A DNA stretch of 10,356 nucleotides from Candidatus Thiodiazotropha taylori (GCA_019100305.1 JAHRHW010000127.1:1-10356), one strand, 5' to 3'; positions 1 to 8,208 are shown, counted from the first letter of the stretch. The notes: generated by a model not told the origin, from the letters alone. Translations and numbers: made by a program.

Positions 1-2
1 TC

Positions 3-1244
3 TTTCAATTCCTGGATGAGATAATCAAAACCTCGAAACGCCATCAGCGCCGTTTCAGTCTGCTCTACATCGACCTGGACAACTTCAAGAATGTGAATGA
101 CAGCCTGGGACATCACGTGGGTGACGAGTTACTCAAGGTGATTGCACAAAGGCTCAAGTCAATCGGCCGGGATGTGGATTTCGTAGCCCGCCTGAGTGGC
201 GATGAATTCTGTATCCTGCTGGATGATGTTGCCGACGACTACATATCCGCCAACCTGGCGAAACGTTGCCTGGAAAGGATCGCCCAACCGCTGCAGCTCT
301 CCTCCCGCTGGCACACCCCGGCCTGCAGTATCGGTATCGCCCACTATCCCGATGACGGCACCGATGCCTCGATGCTGCTGAAGGCGGCGGACACCTCCCT
401 GTATGCGGCCAAAGACCACGGCAAAAACCGCTTCGCATTCTATAACCAGGAGCTGACCCGTAAGGCGGAGTACCGCTTTCAGTTTGAACAGTATCTACGC
501 GAAGCCATCGATAACGAGCAGCTGACCCTGGTCTACCAACCGCAACTCCATCTGACCACCGGACAGATCATTGGCGTGGAGGCCCTCTCCCGTTGGCACC
601 ACCCGGTGATGGGGCAGATTCCACCCACCGAATTCATCCAGGTTGCGGAACAGATCGGTATGATCAAGCCCCTGACCAAAACCATTCTCTGCAATGCCTG
701 CCGTCAGGCGGTCAGCTGGCAGAAGCAGGGGCTGCCCCTGATGCGCATATCGGTCAACATCTCCCCCTCCCACTTTCTCGACGAACAACTGGTGACCCTG
801 ATCGATCAGGTGCTGCTTGAGACCAACATGGATCCAACACTGCTTGAGCTGGAGGTCACGGAAACGGCGGTTCAGACCGACCGGAAGAACATCGCTATTT
901 TCAGCCGTCTCAAGGAGTCGGGTATTCAGATCGCCATCGATGACTTCGGTACCGGCTACTCCTCCATCGCCTCACTCAAGCATCTGAAAGTGGACAGCCT
1001 GAAAATCGATAAATATTTCATCAACGATATGCTGCTGGACAAGAAGACCCAGTACCTGGTCAATACGATGATCGAGATGGGTCATAATCTCGGCCACACC
1101 ATCGTCGCCGAAGGTATCGAGACCAGAGCTCAGATGGAGTTACTCAAACAGCTGAACTGCGATACCGCACAAGGCTATCTGTTCAGCAGACCTGTGGTGG
1201 CTGAACAGATACCCAAGCTGATCCTCAACGGTATCCCCACATGA
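3..1244 (+). CDS. GGDEF-EAL domain c-di-GMP signalling protein (5' end missing)
   Basis: The reading frame is open from the left edge (first full codon at base 3), so the true start and any sensory domain are outside the window. The GGDEF domain comes first. It shows the metal-binding strand LYIDLDNFKNVND, an I-site RxxD (RDVD, about base 168), and the active-site loop as SGDEF (bases 195-209) instead of GGDEF. A complete EAL phosphodiesterase domain follows: EAL at bases 579-587, NISPSHF, EVTET, DDFGTGYSS from base 939, KID, AEGIET and GYLFSRP. Proteins of this class make and/or break cyclic di-GMP to control biofilm, motility and surface functions. All recognisable EAL residues are present, so hydrolysis is likely. 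Diguanylate cyclase activity is uncertain because of the Gly-to-Ser change, although single substitutions at that position are tolerated in some cyclases. It converges on the copper operon with a 40-base gap, and a functional link is not evident. Confidence 0.95.
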   Translation, partial: FQFLDEIIKTSKRHQRRFSLLYIDLDNFKNVNDSLGHHVGDELLKVIAQRLKSIGRDVDFVARLSGDEFCILLDDVADDYISANLAKRCLERIAQPLQLSSRWHTPACSIGIAHYPDDGTDASMLLKAADTSLYAAKDHGKNRFAFYNQELTRKAEYRFQFEQYLREAIDNEQLTLVYQPQLHLTTGQIIGVEALSRWHHPVMGQIPPTEFIQVAEQIGMIKPLTKTILCNACRQAVSWQKQGLPLMRISVNISPSHFLDEQLVTLIDQVLLETNMDPTLLELEVTETAVQTDRKNIAIFSRLKESGIQIAIDDFGTGYSSIASLKHLKVDSLKIDKYFINDMLLDKKTQYLVNTMIEMGHNLGHTIVAEGIETRAQMELLKQLNCDTAQGYLFSRPVVAEQIPKLILNGIPT

Positions 1245-1284
1245 TGGCTGAGCGACTCTCCACCTGATCTATTGGGTCGCCGGG

Positions 1285-1635
1285 TTAGTCATGATGCGGC
1301 TCCATCGATATGATCCTGAAATGGTTGTCGCGCCCCTTTTTCAGGGTGAAATGGACCTGGTCGCCAGCTTTGAAACGAGTCAGATCAACCCGTTTGGTCA
1401 CCGGGAGATCCATGGTCATTGCCGGCCAATTCAGTGAGGGAACCGGCTCGTGAGTGAGGTTGACCATTTTTTTGTCTGCATCCACCTGATGCAGAACCCC
1501 CATAGCCTTCGCCTGATTGGCGTCGCCAGACATCATCGAGTGGTCATGCATGGCATGCTCACCATGGTTGGCAGCAAAGGCCGCCACTTGAAACAACAGC
1601 CCGCTGATCAACAGAGTGATACTTTTCATCGACAT
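1285..1635 (-). CDS. cusF: CusF-like periplasmic Cu(I)/Ag(I) metallochaperone
   Basis: This is a small exported protein of about 116 residues, last gene of the copper operon. An N-terminal signal peptide (ITLLISGLLFQVAAFA) is followed by a His/Met-rich linker and then a small OB-fold domain. The CusF metal site is visible: a His in THEPVP, then NWPAMTMDL, giving the His/Trp/Met/Met set in which CusF binds Cu(I) with a Trp cation-pi contact. CusF hands metal to the CusB/CusA part of the pump. An ATG at 1641 would overlap the cusA stop as ATGA, but the AAGAGG at 1648-1643 is only one base from it. The ATG at 1635 has a seven-base spacing, so I use it. That ribosome binding site lies inside the end of cusA, which suggests translational coupling. 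In E. coli cusF lies between cusC and cusB, whereas here it closes the operon. Confidence 0.93.
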   Translation of the reverse strand: MSMKSITLLISGLLFQVAAFAANHGEHAMHDHSMMSGDANQAKAMGVLHQVDADKKMVNLTHEPVPSLNWPAMTMDLPVTKRVDLTRFKAGDQVHFTLKKGRDNHFRIISMEPHHD

Positions 1636-1637
1636 TT

Positions 1638-4600
1638 TCATACCTCTTGAGGTTGTTGGGATAGATCTTTATCCCCAGTGGAATCTGTGGCCGAGAGGGG
1701 TAGCCTCCGGGACTCCCAGATCAGATAGATAACCGGAATCACAATCAGGGTCATGACGGTGGTGCTGAGCATACCCCCCACCATCGGCAGGGCAATGCGT
1801 CGCATCACATCCGATCCGGGACCCTCGGTAAAGAAGATGGGCAAGAGACCGGCAATGATCACCGACACGGTCATCAGTTTCGGACGCACCCGACGCACGG
1901 CACCCGCCATGATTGCGGCAAACAGGGTTTTGTGGTCGACCGGTGGAAGATGACGCACCTGCTGATCGATATAGATCAGCATCACCACCGCCGTCTCCAC
2001 CGCAATGCCTCCCAGTCCGATGAAGCCCACAGCAACCGCGACAGAGAGATTGTAACCGGCCAGATAGACCGCCCACAGGCCACCCACCAAACCGAACGGC
2101 AGTGCTGTCATCACCATCAGGGTCCGGTCCGTACGACCGAAATGGATCATCAGCAGCACCAGGATGATCGCCACCGCAGCGGGTATTGCAACCCGCAGTC
2201 GCTCCCGCGCTTCGAGCATCTGCTCATACTGCCCGGACCAGGTGACGGCATATCCCGGCGGCAGCTCGACCTGCTCGGCCACCCGCATCCGCGCCTCATC
2301 CACATAACTGCCAATGTCCCGCTCGTCGATGTCGACGAACACCCAGCCGGTCAGGCGGGCATCCTCGGATTTGATCATCGGCGGCCCCGGGGCATATTCG
2401 ATGGTCGCCACCTCTCCCAGCGGAATGTGCATTCCGCTTGGGGTCGGCACCAGGATGTCAGAGAGCTGATGTATCGATTCCCGGAAAGGCCGGTCGTAGC
2501 GCAACATGATGTTGTAGCGCTCCCGCCCCTGTACGCTCTCGGCAACCTTCATACCACCGAGCGCGGTCTGGATGATGGATTGGAACAGACCGAGATCGAT
2601 ATTGCGCCGTGCCAGCTCATCGCGATTGGGGATGATCTCCAGATACTTGCCTCCGGTAACCCGGTCGGCAAAGGCGCTGCGGGTGCCAGGCACCTGTTTC
2701 ACCACCGCTTCCACATCCAGCGCGATACGACCGATCTGATTCAGGTCCTGACCGGAGATTTTGATCCCCACCGGAGTGCGGATACCGGTCGATATCATAT
2801 CCATGCGGATCTTGATCGGATAGCCCCAGCTGTTGACCAGCCCGGGCAGCTTGACCCGTTCATCGAGCTGTTTGGTCAAACTCTCCACCGTCATATTGGG
2901 CCGCCACTCGGATTTCGGCTTCAGACGTATCCAGCTTTCGATCATAGAGATTGGTGCCGGGTCGGTCGCCGTATCGGCCCGGCCCACCTTGCCAAATACC
3001 TGATCGACCTCCGGCAGCGTACGGATCAACCGATTGGTCTGAGCCAGAACCTCTTTTGCCTTGGTGATCGAGACTCCCGGCAGAGTGGTGGGCATGTAGA
3101 GCAGTTCGCCCTCATACAGCGCCGGCATGAACTCGGTGCCCAGTTTGCTGTAGGGGTACCAGAGACTTGCAATTCCGGCGAGCGCAACGACCAGGGTAAA
3201 ACGGCGCCACTTCATGGAAAACTTCAGAATCGGCTTATACAGCGCGACAAAGAAACGGTTCAGCGGATTACTCTCCTCGCGGAAGATGCGGCCGCGGATC
3301 AACCACAGCATCAGGATCGGTACCAAGGTGACCGAAAGCAGAGAGGCGAAAGCCATCGCATAGGTTTTGGTGTAGGCCAGCGGAGAGAACAAGCGGAAGC
3401 TTTCACCGGTCAGTGCAAACACCGGCAGGAAGGATACAGTAATGATCAGCAGACTGAAAAACAGTCCGGGTCCCACCTCCTTGGCCGACTGCAGGATGGC
3501 GGCATTTTGCGCTTTACGTCCAGCCGTCGCGGGCATATCGCTCAACCGCCGGTGCGCATTCTCCACCATCACAATGGAGGCGTCCACCATTGCGCCGATG
3601 GCGATGGCGATACCACCGAGGGACATGATATTGGCGGTGATCCCCTGCGCCGACATCACCACGAACGCCCCCAGTACGCCCAGTGGCAAGGTGATGATCG
3701 CAACAAAGGCGGAACGCACATGAAGTAGAAAGATCAAGCAGACCAGCGCAACCACCAGGCCCTCTTCCAGCAGTTTATGGTTCAGATAGTCGACCGCCCC
3801 CCGGATCAAAGGTGCACGATCGTAAACAGTCTGAATCTCAACCCCCTCCGGCAATCCCTGTTGCAGTGCCTGCAGCTTCTTCTCCAGCGCCTCAATCACA
3901 TTCAGCGCATTCTCACCGGAGCGCATCACCACGATACCGCCGACCACCTCGCCATCACCATTCAGCTCCACCAGACCCCGGCGCAACTCAGGCCCCTCGA
4001 TCACCCGTGCCACATCGGTGAGCAACACCGGGGTGCCGTTTCTTGCCTGCACCACCACCCGCTGCAGATCCTCTAACGAGGTGATGTAACCCCGAGAGCG
4101 GATCATCAGCTCCGTCTCGGCACGTTCGATCACCCGGCCACCAACCTCCATACTGGCTGCCTGAACCGCCTCTCTGACCCGGATCAAGGGAATATCAAAG
4201 GCACGCAATCGGTTGGGATCGATCAGCACCTGATACTCACGCACGAAACCACCTACCGAAGCGACCTCGGAGACCCCGGACACCGTGGCCAGCTCGAAGC
4301 GTAAAAACCAGTCCTGCAGGGCGCGCAGTTCCGCCAGGTCATGCTGGCCGCTGCGATCCAGCAGTGCATACTGGTAGATCCAACCCACCCCGGTGGCATC
4401 CGGCCCCAATCTTGGGGTCGCGTTGCGAGGCAGATCCTTCTGCACCGTGGCCAGCGCCTCGGCCACCCGGCTTCTGGCCCAGTAGTCATCGACCCCGTCC
4501 TGAAAAATCACATAGACGAAGCTGGTACCAAACATGGAGAACCCTCTCACTGCCTCGGTCTTCGGCAATCCCAACAGGGTTGCTGAGAGGGGATAGGTAA

Positions 4601-4838
4601 CCAGATCCTCAACGATCTGCGGCGCCTGACCGGCAAAATCGGTACGAATGATCACCTGGGTATCCGACAGATCGGGGATCGCATCAAGCGGCGTGCGCTG
4701 CAAGGCGAGCAGTCCGGCCACCGCCAGGCCCGCAGTGAAGATCAGTACGATCAATTGATTCTGAACCGACCAGCCGATCACCTTGGCGACAAACGAACGG
4801 GCAGGATCGTCCCCGACAATGGATTGCTGTTCAGACAT
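1638..4838 (-). CDS. cusA: CusA-like RND heavy-metal efflux pump, Cu(I)/Ag(I) type
   Basis: Inner-membrane proton-driven pump of the heavy-metal RND family, about 1066 residues, a normal full length. It starts with a TM helix, then shows family signatures such as DLVTYPLSATLLGLP and the TM4 segment GAMVDASIVMVENAHRR, whose Asp (about residue 419) matches the proton-relay Asp405 of E. coli CusA. Three methionines, at about 582 (LLYMPTTLPG), 632 (PISMIESW) and 681 (MDMISTGI), keep a constant offset from E. coli Met573, Met623 and Met672, the Cu/Ag-binding triad. This argues for monovalent Cu/Ag rather than the Zn/Co/Cd specificity of CzcA. A second RND half with TM segments fills the C-terminus. 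Start choice: an ATG at 4844 abuts GAGGAG (4850-4845) with no spacer, while the ATG at 4838 has six bases, so 4838 is preferred. It works with the CusB and CusC proteins encoded just upstream. Confidence 0.97.
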   Translation of the reverse strand: MSEQQSIVGDDPARSFVAKVIGWSVQNQLIVLIFTAGLAVAGLLALQRTPLDAIPDLSDTQVIIRTDFAGQAPQIVEDLVTYPLSATLLGLPKTEAVRGFSMFGTSFVYVIFQDGVDDYWARSRVAEALATVQKDLPRNATPRLGPDATGVGWIYQYALLDRSGQHDLAELRALQDWFLRFELATVSGVSEVASVGGFVREYQVLIDPNRLRAFDIPLIRVREAVQAASMEVGGRVIERAETELMIRSRGYITSLEDLQRVVVQARNGTPVLLTDVARVIEGPELRRGLVELNGDGEVVGGIVVMRSGENALNVIEALEKKLQALQQGLPEGVEIQTVYDRAPLIRGAVDYLNHKLLEEGLVVALVCLIFLLHVRSAFVAIITLPLGVLGAFVVMSAQGITANIMSLGGIAIAIGAMVDASIVMVENAHRRLSDMPATAGRKAQNAAILQSAKEVGPGLFFSLLIITVSFLPVFALTGESFRLFSPLAYTKTYAMAFASLLSVTLVPILMLWLIRGRIFREESNPLNRFFVALYKPILKFSMKWRRFTLVVALAGIASLWYPYSKLGTEFMPALYEGELLYMPTTLPGVSITKAKEVLAQTNRLIRTLPEVDQVFGKVGRADTATDPAPISMIESWIRLKPKSEWRPNMTVESLTKQLDERVKLPGLVNSWGYPIKIRMDMISTGIRTPVGIKISGQDLNQIGRIALDVEAVVKQVPGTRSAFADRVTGGKYLEIIPNRDELARRNIDLGLFQSIIQTALGGMKVAESVQGRERYNIMLRYDRPFRESIHQLSDILVPTPSGMHIPLGEVATIEYAPGPPMIKSEDARLTGWVFVDIDERDIGSYVDEARMRVAEQVELPPGYAVTWSGQYEQMLEARERLRVAIPAAVAIILVLLMIHFGRTDRTLMVMTALPFGLVGGLWAVYLAGYNLSVAVAVGFIGLGGIAVETAVVMLIYIDQQVRHLPPVDHKTLFAAIMAGAVRRVRPKLMTVSVIIAGLLPIFFTEGPGSDVMRRIALPMVGGMLSTTVMTLIVIPVIYLIWESRRLPLSATDSTGDKDLSQQPQEV

Positions 4839-4844
4839 CGGCAT

Positions 4845-4850
4845 CTCCTC
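4845..4850 (-). promoter_or_regulatory. Ribosome binding site of cusA
   Basis: GAGGAG on the minus strand directly precedes an ATG at 4844 and lies six bases before the in-frame ATG at 4838. It therefore favours the downstream start. It sits in the roughly 24-base gap after the cusB stop. Confidence 0.7.
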
Positions 4851-4868
4851 TGTTCATCTTCAGCAACC

Positions 4869-6482
4869 TCACTCGAGCAGCTCGCCGTCAGCACCACCGT
4901 AGGGATTGGCCGGCTGCCCCGCCAGCTGCAACCAGAGCTGTTGCGCCTGTTGATCCTGATAGAGCTGCACACCCTGCTGTTGGTAGTGATCCCGGCGACC
5001 GTTGAGTACCCAGGGTTGCAACTCACTGACCAGCTGATGCAAGGCCTGCTTCAGGCCACTCTCGGTACGCGCCTGCTGGGCCATTTCAATCGCCTCGGCT
5101 GCGCCCTGCATGATGGGCCCCAAACGGGTGGCGCCGAAACCGGGCCATAGCAAATCACGTATCTCACGCGCCGGCTGCAGCTGATCCGGGCTGATCTCAT
5201 AGCCATCCACCAGTGCCTCATGGATGTAGAGCGCCGCATCGATCATGTGGTCCAGCATCGCCAACTGCTGCTGACTCAGGGGTAACTCATCCAGGCCCAA
5301 CTTGATACGTTGCAGTTTTTGAAACGACTCCCTGAGGGCACTCTCGGAGTCAATCAGAAACTGCCCCGACACCACGATCAGATCGTCACTGTCGACCCCC
5401 TCAAGAATTTCGGTAAAGCCGCCACTGCTACGTCCGGTTCGAACCGCTCGCGGCTGAAACCGTCCTTCACCCAGCGCCACCACCAGATAGGGCCCAGCTT
5501 CACCGATCAACAGGGCACTCTCCTCAACCGCCAGCCGTCGTGCCAGATCGATCTCAAACAGCACATCCGCATAGGCGCCTGGACGCAACCTTCCCGCCTG
5601 ATTCGACAGGGCCAGTCGAACCCGGCCGGTGCGACTGTCCGGGTCTACGGTGGGATGGATATAGTCGATGCGACTCTCGATCACCTGGCCAGGCAGATTC
5701 GGCAGAATCACCTGCACCGGGGTATCCATACTGACCTCGGACAGATCCTTTTCCGCCACAGCCGCATTGATCCAAACCGTGCTGTAGTCCTGAATGACTG
5801 CCAGCGTCTCACCCGGCCGAACATAGGCCCCCTCCCTGACCCGCAGCTCACTCAGCGTGCCGTCGGTCACCGAGTAGAAGGGCACCCGATCGACGACCTT
5901 CCCCTGTTTGCGCAGCGTTTTTATAAAGCCCTTGGAGACCCCCAGCGCCTCAAGACGAACGGCGGCAGAACCGATGCGCTGTTGATTGCCCCCTTGCATG
6001 GCGCTGACATAGTCCCGCTGGGCGGCCACCAGATCGGGGCTGAACAGCTGATAGAGCAGATCACCCTTCTTGATCGGATCGCCAACGGCAGTGACCGAGA
6101 GTCTTTCCACCCAACCAGACACCCGGCTGGAGACTTCACTGCGCAACCGCTCACTCTCTGCAACCACACCGTAGGCACGCACGCGGCTGCCGAATGAGGT
6201 CATCTCCGCCCGGCCGTAACGCACGCCCATGTTCTGGATCGTCTCCGGGGCGATGCTGACCACCGCCCGCTCACCGGCTTCCGCTTGTGCAGGCTGCATG
6301 GCTCCACCACTCTCCAGGGCGACCAGATCCATACCGCAGATCGGACAGCTTCCCATATCCGAAGAGATATAGTGGGGGTGCATAGGACAGGTATATTGAG
6401 TACCCTCTTCTGCCCCTAAGTGGCTGCTCAATAGAATCAAAACAAGCAGGGAGACAGTTATATTTCTACGCATCGAACTCAT
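4869..6482 (-). CDS. cusB: CusB-like periplasmic adaptor with heavy-metal-binding N-terminus and C-terminal extension
   Basis: Membrane-fusion protein joining CusA to the outer-membrane channel. A signal peptide (about residues 1-24) is followed by a short heavy-metal-binding domain at about 30-53 with a CPMHP motif and a CPICGM motif, as in many CusB-type adaptors. The barrel-sandwich/lipoyl and hairpin regions occupy about 80-240 (SGWVERLSV, GDLLYQLFSPDLVAAQ, VREGAYVRPGETL). Beta-barrel and membrane-proximal parts follow to about 390 (HPTVDPDSRTGRVRL, GQFLIDSESALRES). Residues 400-537 extend beyond the roughly 400-residue E. coli CusB. This part is Gln-rich and helical and ends with WLQLAGQPANPYGG, resembling the WL...NPYxG end of DUF3347, but without the family's Cys/His. 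The start at 6482 overlaps the cusC stop as ATGA and has GGAGGAG five bases upstream, inside cusC, indicating coupled translation. Confidence 0.95.
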   Translation of the reverse strand: MSSMRRNITVSLLVLILLSSHLGAEEGTQYTCPMHPHYISSDMGSCPICGMDLVALESGGAMQPAQAEAGERAVVSIAPETIQNMGVRYGRAEMTSFGSRVRAYGVVAESERLRSEVSSRVSGWVERLSVTAVGDPIKKGDLLYQLFSPDLVAAQRDYVSAMQGGNQQRIGSAAVRLEALGVSKGFIKTLRKQGKVVDRVPFYSVTDGTLSELRVREGAYVRPGETLAVIQDYSTVWINAAVAEKDLSEVSMDTPVQVILPNLPGQVIESRIDYIHPTVDPDSRTGRVRLALSNQAGRLRPGAYADVLFEIDLARRLAVEESALLIGEAGPYLVVALGEGRFQPRAVRTGRSSGGFTEILEGVDSDDLIVVSGQFLIDSESALRESFQKLQRIKLGLDELPLSQQQLAMLDHMIDAALYIHEALVDGYEISPDQLQPAREIRDLLWPGFGATRLGPIMQGAAEAIEMAQQARTESGLKQALHQLVSELQPWVLNGRRDHYQQQGVQLYQDQQAQQLWLQLAGQPANPYGGADGELLE

Positions 6483-7735
6483 GGGTTCTCCTCCACTAAC
6501 ATGGCATTGATACGCGCTGCGGCGATCGTTCGCTGTTTCTTCGCCCGAGCCAGATCAATCTCAACTTCAGCCAGCTTCAGGGCCGGACGGATTACCCCAT
6601 CGAGATCCAGATCTCCCGCTTCATAACGACGCTGGTTGGCGGCCTCCAGCGCTTTCAGCCGCTGTTGACGCTGGGCAATGGCCGCAAGCAGCTTCCCGGC
6701 AGTGCGATAGTTGGCCAGGACTGTTTGGTAGTCACTGGTAAGTTCCCTCAGCTGTTGCTCCTGCTGGGCCATCAGTTTGGTCACATTGGCCTCGGCGGCT
6801 TTCAGTTTCGGGGTCTGGTTGGTTGAGGACCAGATTGGAAGCGTGGTGGTGAATTTCAACGTGAACCAGTCATCCCCATCGAAGTTTTCGCCCGCTTCCC
6901 GCTGTTGCCAGGCAGCGCTGATGGCATAGTCCGAATCAAAAGCGGCGTTGCGCGCCACCACTTCGGCTCTGGCCACGGCCAGCTTGCCCATCTCAATCCG
7001 AATCTTAAGAAGTGATTGGGGATTACCCGTCCAGTTCCTCGGTTGAATCTCCGGCAGAATTCCTTCAGGTGGTACCTGGTCGAGCAACGATCTCAGTTCA
7101 GCCTGCCAACGCTCAGCTTCACCCGCCAAAGTGATCTTCTTCTCGCCAATCTCTACCCGTTTCACATCCAGCTCGTCAAAACGGCCGTAAACCGCCGCGC
7201 CTGAAGCCATCTCTCCCCGCAACCAGCGCTCCCGCTCTGCCAGCAGTGCCATCTGCTGCTCGAGTGCTCCATTGGAGGCTTCGATTCTGCGCCTCTCCGC
7301 CAGGGCGGTGACCAGTCTCAACTCCAACTCGGCCAGCACCTGTTGACGCTGCAAATCAACCAACGCAGCCCGCGCAAGATGGCTGTCCCTGAGGGACTCC
7401 CGACCGTTCAAACCGGGTATTACCTGCTTGAACTCCAGACTGCGGCTGCTCGGCAGATAGCGGTCGAAACTTGTCGGTTCATTCACCGGCAGATTGTTCA
7501 AACCCAGGGTGAAATTGGGGTCGGGCAGGCCCATCGAACCATCCGCATTGGCCTGCCAATGGGAGCGTTCCGCCAACGACACCCTGAGCGCAGGATGCTC
7601 ATGCAGACGAAGCAGCAGATCTTGAAACGCCGGTGAACTGCTCTGTTCAGTCGCAACAGCCTGACCTGCCGCTAGAAAACACAATGCTAGAAGTCCGGAA
7701 AAAACGCGGACGCATCCAAACGCTCGACGAAGCAT
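6479..7735 (-). CDS. TolC-family outer-membrane channel of the copper pump (CusC-like)
   Basis: An outer-membrane efflux protein of about 418 residues. The N-terminus is a signal peptide (basic MLRR, hydrophobic VFSGLLALCFLAAG, likely cleavage near AVATEQ). The Cys in LALC lacks the small residue that a lipobox needs just before it, so it is probably not a lipoprotein, unlike E. coli CusC. The rest is long amphipathic helix rich in Ala/Glu/Gln/Arg, with the two-fold pattern of outer-membrane factors. The opening LPDPNFTLGLNNLPVNEP and later FTLKFTTTLPIWS segments are typical of channels found in heavy-metal RND operons. It would form the exit duct for CusBA. A TTG-initiated frame extends to 7783, but the ATG at 7735 has GGGAG (7746-7742) six bases upstream and a clean signal peptide, so it is used. 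The stop overlaps the cusB start. Family assignment is firm; the cusC name rests mainly on context. Confidence 0.9.
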   Translation of the reverse strand: MLRRAFGCVRVFSGLLALCFLAAGQAVATEQSSSPAFQDLLLRLHEHPALRVSLAERSHWQANADGSMGLPDPNFTLGLNNLPVNEPTSFDRYLPSSRSLEFKQVIPGLNGRESLRDSHLARAALVDLQRQQVLAELELRLVTALAERRRIEASNGALEQQMALLAERERWLRGEMASGAAVYGRFDELDVKRVEIGEKKITLAGEAERWQAELRSLLDQVPPEGILPEIQPRNWTGNPQSLLKIRIEMGKLAVARAEVVARNAAFDSDYAISAAWQQREAGENFDGDDWFTLKFTTTLPIWSSTNQTPKLKAAEANVTKLMAQQEQQLRELTSDYQTVLANYRTAGKLLAAIAQRQQRLKALEAANQRRYEAGDLDLDGVIRPALKLAEVEIDLARAKKQRTIAAARINAMLVEENP

Positions 7736-7759
7736 GAAGAACTCCCATAGCCTTATCGA

Positions 7760-7777
7760 CGGCCCAAACCGGGGCCG
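7760..7777 (-). other. GC-rich stem-loop between the first gene and the channel gene
   Basis: A perfect six-base inverted repeat (CGGCCC / GGGCCG) encloses a six-base loop in the leader before the channel gene's ribosome binding site. There is no U-tract after it, so it is not a standard intrinsic terminator. It could be an mRNA-stability or processing element between the first cistron and the rest, or coincidence. Confidence 0.35.
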
Positions 7778-7811
7778 AAACAAACGAGATCTTTAAACGG
7801 GCCGCAAGGGC

Positions 7812-8186
7812 CTAAGCGACTGGGGAGTGTTTGGGAGGTTGTAATTCAACCGGCTGTTCAGGTCGCGGTGGAGCCGGAACCCGTCCCTCACTGAGATAGA
7901 GGATATGAGAGACAGCGAAAGTGACCGGTTGCAGCTGCAGCTGTACGGTATAACCACAAAACAGGCAATGCATCGACTCACAGTCGGCCAGTTCGACCGT
8001 GCTGTCCATATCGTGGCAGTGGTGTTGCATCGGCCCGCTCATCGCACTCACCTGGGAGTCGGCCGACATGCCACAGGCCTTTGACCAGGCCATAACCAAT
8101 GGTGCCTGTATCAGGAGCAGGATCAGTATTGCGATGCTGATTGTGCTGTGTCTTTGAGCCATGTTGAGTGACTGATGGGTTGCCAT
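7812..8186 (-). CDS. Small exported Cys/His/Met-rich protein leading the copper operon (CopL/DUF2946-like, tentative)
   Basis: A predicted protein of about 124 residues with an N-terminal hydrophobic segment (SIAILILLLIQAPLVMAW) that reads as a signal peptide or anchor. Residues 38-78 are crowded with possible metal ligands: ACGMS, MSGPMQHHCHDMD, and then a DCESMHCLFCGY stretch containing a CLFC pair. The tail is Pro-rich (PAPPRPEQP, PPKHSPVA). I do not recognise it with certainty. Layout (signal peptide, ligand-rich middle, Pro/Arg-rich tail) and position at the head of a copper operon recall the CopL and DUF2946 proteins linked to copper resistance. A role in periplasmic copper binding or induction is inference. 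No good ribosome binding site is visible before the ATG at 8186 or the in-frame ATG at 8162, so the start is uncertain. The channel gene begins 76 bases downstream. Confidence 0.75.
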   Translation of the reverse strand: MATHQSLNMAQRHSTISIAILILLLIQAPLVMAWSKACGMSADSQVSAMSGPMQHHCHDMDSTVELADCESMHCLFCGYTVQLQLQPVTFAVSHILYLSEGRVPAPPRPEQPVELQPPKHSPVA

Positions 8187-8194
8187 CTGAGTGG

Positions 8195-8208
8195 TGTAAA
8201 GTTTTACA
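8195..8208. promoter_or_regulatory. Palindrome in the copper operon leader (possible operator)
   Basis: TGTAAA-GT-TTTACA is a perfect inverted repeat with six-base arms. It lies nine bases upstream of the first gene's ATG and downstream of the predicted promoter, so a bound protein could block transcription. It is unlike the CueR (ACCTTCC...GGAAGGT) or E. coli CusR boxes. Confidence 0.35.

Noticed and set aside
1245..1284. A bidirectional terminator between the convergent genes
   Set aside because: Only a five-base GCGAC/GTCGC pairing across a long loop is visible, with no T-run on either strand.
1932..3728. A 598-codon open frame on the plus strand opposite cusA
   Set aside because: It lies wholly antisense to a clear, complete pump gene. 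Its translation is rich in His/Arg/Gln/Asp with no domain pattern, as expected from a shadow of GC-rich coding sequence.
5310..6197. A 295-codon open frame on the plus strand opposite cusB
   Set aside because: Antisense to the adaptor gene, with low-complexity composition and no recognisable motif; a shadow frame.
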